Assembly (NCBI GenBank): GCA_018646675.1
Contig: JABGUH010000040.1
Coordinates: 83,477-147,476, forward strand
Direction: 5' to 3'
Length of the DNA: 64,000 nucleotides
Origin: Bdellovibrionales bacterium
GTDB lineage: Bacteria > Bdellovibrionota > Bacteriovoracia > Bacteriovoracales > Bacteriovoracaceae
Of the stretch, positions 62,440-64,000 are shown one piece after another. Under the pieces are notes generated by a model that made no database searches, was not told the origin of the DNA, and worked only from the letters and a program-made list of their open reading frames with translations. The position numbers were made by a program, and so were the translations under genes. The first letter of the stretch is position 1, and each line of letters begins with the position of its first letter.

Positions 62440-63513
62440 TTACTGTTCCTGAGCAGTAGGAGCCATTTTGGACGCTTCTTCCACTAGGTGGCGATAGTGA
62501 GTCTCATTAATTGTATCTCGAGAGACATCGTTTATGCGGATGTTCTTTTTACTCATCTGCTCTTCCATACTTACGAGACAGCCATGTAAGTCATCAATCA
62601 TTGGGCAGATCTCGCCCGTAAAAGAGTAATCTGTGAATAGACCACTCTTTTTGACGGCTGGATTATTTTTCATCTCTCGGCAGTTAAGATCAAGATTGCT
62701 GTGGCCTTCATAGCGTAAACTGGGACGGTGCTGGCCAGCATATCCGATTAACTGCATGGTCTGACTAACTACGGTACTTTTTCCATGGCCACTCGATATA
62801 CCTTCCAGATCTGACTTGCAGAGAACAACACTATCTTCTAGATATTGTTTAAGGGCCTGGTAATTCTTTCCAGGACTTTTAAAGCTGGCAACTGCCATAT
62901 CCATTAGAACAATTGCCCCTAAGGCCAGAGCAGAGGCAGTTTTTACTGCTACTACCCCTAACCCCACACTCATAAACTTTACTAGCGGTCCGGCGACAAG
63001 CAAAGGAGCAATCGCGTGTGCGTTTGGAATGAGCAACTCAATCAGCCCTGAGGTTTGGACGCCCTTACTCTTGCTACCACCTGTTAACTTTAGAATCTCA
63101 TCTTTTAAACTCTTCTCTTGACCATAGTGGAAGCTTTTACCATTGATTATAAAGTGTCCGGTGACTGGGTCGATAACTTTGACAGTTAGGTTGGAATCCT
63201 TGACCGAAATTGTGACAATTTTCCCCCTGACCGATAGCTTAGGGGTTTCGTCTGGACCATTATCAACTATTAACTGCTGAAGTAGCTTCTTATCGTCTCT
63301 GGTCCCATGGATGTGCATCTTCTCAATCAGTTTATTAAGATCTCTCTCCTGGTTGATCGTTTTTGCGATGGTTGGAACCAACTCTACGGTTAGACTCTGA
63401 ACAAAATGGTCAGTAGAGATATGTTGCCCCAGACCAGTAACCTCTCCGGTATCTGCAAAGGCTGAAATATTGGCAAGTATTATAAAATTTAGAAGGATTA
63501 AAATTGTTTTCAC
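62440..63513 (-). CDS. exported protein of unknown function
   Basis: 357 residues. Signal peptide MKTILILLNFIILANISAFA; then a charged domain (about 22-150) with beta-strand stretches (LSVRGKIVTISVKDSNLTVKVIDPVTGHFIINGK). A hydrophobic region (about 165-215, HAIAPLLVAGPLVKFMSVGLGVVAVKTASALALGAIVLMDM) could be two membrane helices. The C-terminal domain has cysteines in VVLCKSD, LNCREM, EICPMIDDLHGC. Three or four of these could pair. I recognise no family. The Gly/Ala-rich helices recall membrane-inserting proteins. Confidence 0.6.
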   Translation of the reverse strand: MKTILILLNFIILANISAFADTGEVTGLGQHISTDHFVQSLTVELVPTIAKTINQERDLNKLIEKMHIHGTRDDKKLLQQLIVDNGPDETPKLSVRGKIVTISVKDSNLTVKVIDPVTGHFIINGKSFHYGQEKSLKDEILKLTGGSKSKGVQTSGLIELLIPNAHAIAPLLVAGPLVKFMSVGLGVVAVKTASALALGAIVLMDMAVASFKSPGKNYQALKQYLEDSVVLCKSDLEGISSGHGKSTVVSQTMQLIGYAGQHRPSLRYEGHSNLDLNCREMKNNPAVKKSGLFTDYSFTGEICPMIDDLHGCLVSMEEQMSKKNIRINDVSRDTINETHYRHLVEEASKMAPTAQEQ

Positions 63514-64000
63514 TTAGCTTCTCCCGGTATAGGTCATTTTATTATCGGATACTTAGAGGTGAAATATTAATCCAAATCCTTAGCATAACCACAGTGCCAC
63601 CATGCCCAAAATATTGATTTTACGTAAAACACAGCATGAGAGTTAATACTATATTGTTGGGGAGGGGGGGAGTGACGGCGGAACTTTATCAAATAACATT
63701 CTAGATTTTAGCTATTTGGGACAAAAATAGGCTAAACTTCTAACTTAAAAAAGAGGATGACCGCCAACCGATATTTTGAAGGATTTGATGATTTATAACA
63801 ACACTGATGGACTTTTTTTAGAGGGATCAGGAAGAAGAGCAGTGATGTATAGTTTTGATAGGCAATCCGCACCCTGCCACAAGATAATCTGAATTATACG
63901 TAGTGATAACCTGCCTATTGACAGTTTTTTACATTGCACCATGTTGAGGGTTTTGCGGCCATGCGTCTACGGCCCTGCATAATGAAAAAGGCTTTTTTTG
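63514..64000. other. gene-free right end of the window
   Basis: 487 bases with no gene I can support on either strand. Only very short frames occur, such as a 13-codon one after GAGG near 63752. A G-rich tract (GGGG-A-G7, 63659-63670) stands out in AT-rich surroundings. A TTGACA hexamer near 63918 lacks a good -10 partner. A gene may begin beyond the window. Confidence 0.4.

Noticed and set aside
63585..63606. Possible second sigma-54 promoter (GC...GTGCC on the plus strand)
   Set aside because: The spacing between GC and CC is 12 bases rather than the required 10.
1..64000. CRISPR arrays, tRNA/rRNA genes, insertion sequences, toxin-antitoxin pairs, prophage
   Set aside because: No regularly spaced direct repeats, no cloverleaf or T-arm consensus, no transposase or terminal inverted repeats, and no phage structural genes were found by reading.

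Overview
The window is 64 kb of AT-rich, densely coding, chromosomal DNA from a Gram-negative (diderm) bacterium. It encodes outer-membrane proteins (two TolC-like channels and a FadL-like porin fragment), a Kdo-transferase-like enzyme, lipoproteins and many signal peptides. The gene content (glmM-pdxJ-nnr-tsaE, type III glutamine synthetase, HD-GYP, PilZ, CheX and sigma-54 regulators, PPi-type phosphofructokinase) suggests a free-living 'deltaproteobacterial' or Bdellovibrionota-like lineage. This placement is inference only. I saw no rRNA, tRNA, CRISPR array, intact insertion sequence, prophage or replication origin.

Layout. 1-12.1 kb holds an unusual export-type cluster: a GAF-membrane-HlyD fusion, a free periplasmic HlyD adaptor, a PqqD-M50 metalloprotease-HlyD fusion, two TolC-like outer-membrane proteins, and a 1017-residue, extremely acidic repeat protein with a basic N-terminus and a KKLEERIAPG motif. 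There is no ABC ATPase or RND pump. 12.5-14.6 kb holds an NfeD protease/slipin pair. 14.6-25.5 kb holds guanine deaminase, an XRE regulator with a Kdo-transferase-like gene and an unknown partner, a lone Flp pilin, and a glnN-murD-pepP-macrodomain run. 25.5-32.1 kb holds a phosphoesterase with a PEPDP linker, a GAF-HD-GYP protein, and a peptide ABC transporter without its ATPases.

32.2-39.6 kb is mostly housekeeping: HU, a cysteine desulfurase with an IscR-like regulator lacking its Fe-S cysteines, and tsaE, nnr, pdxJ, glmM and yjbQ. 39.6-46.7 kb holds a PilZ-GAF-AAA-Fis protein without GAFTGA, then a tight five-gene operon: degenerate REC-CheX, an unknown, two exported rhodanese-like paralogues (Cys and Ser versions) and a lipoprotein. 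46.8-55.1 kb holds a thioesterase, asd, a hybrid histidine kinase, an MFS transporter, PPi-type PFK, a cold-shock-like protein and an S41 protease.

55.2-61.3 kb is the second candidate system. Five overlapping or abutting genes (PP-loop amidotransferase-like, Ddl, Asp/Glu-type racemase, membrane zinc ribbon, AGCS symporter) lie behind a textbook -24/-12 sigma-54 promoter and diverge from a PAS sigma-54 activator, with two inverted repeats at enhancer distance. The window ends with a secreted trypsin-like protease, an unknown exported protein and about 0.5 kb without a recognisable gene.

The two most interesting units are the GAF/HlyD/M50/TolC cluster with its candidate acidic repeat substrate, and the sigma-54-controlled D-amino-acid/ligase operon.
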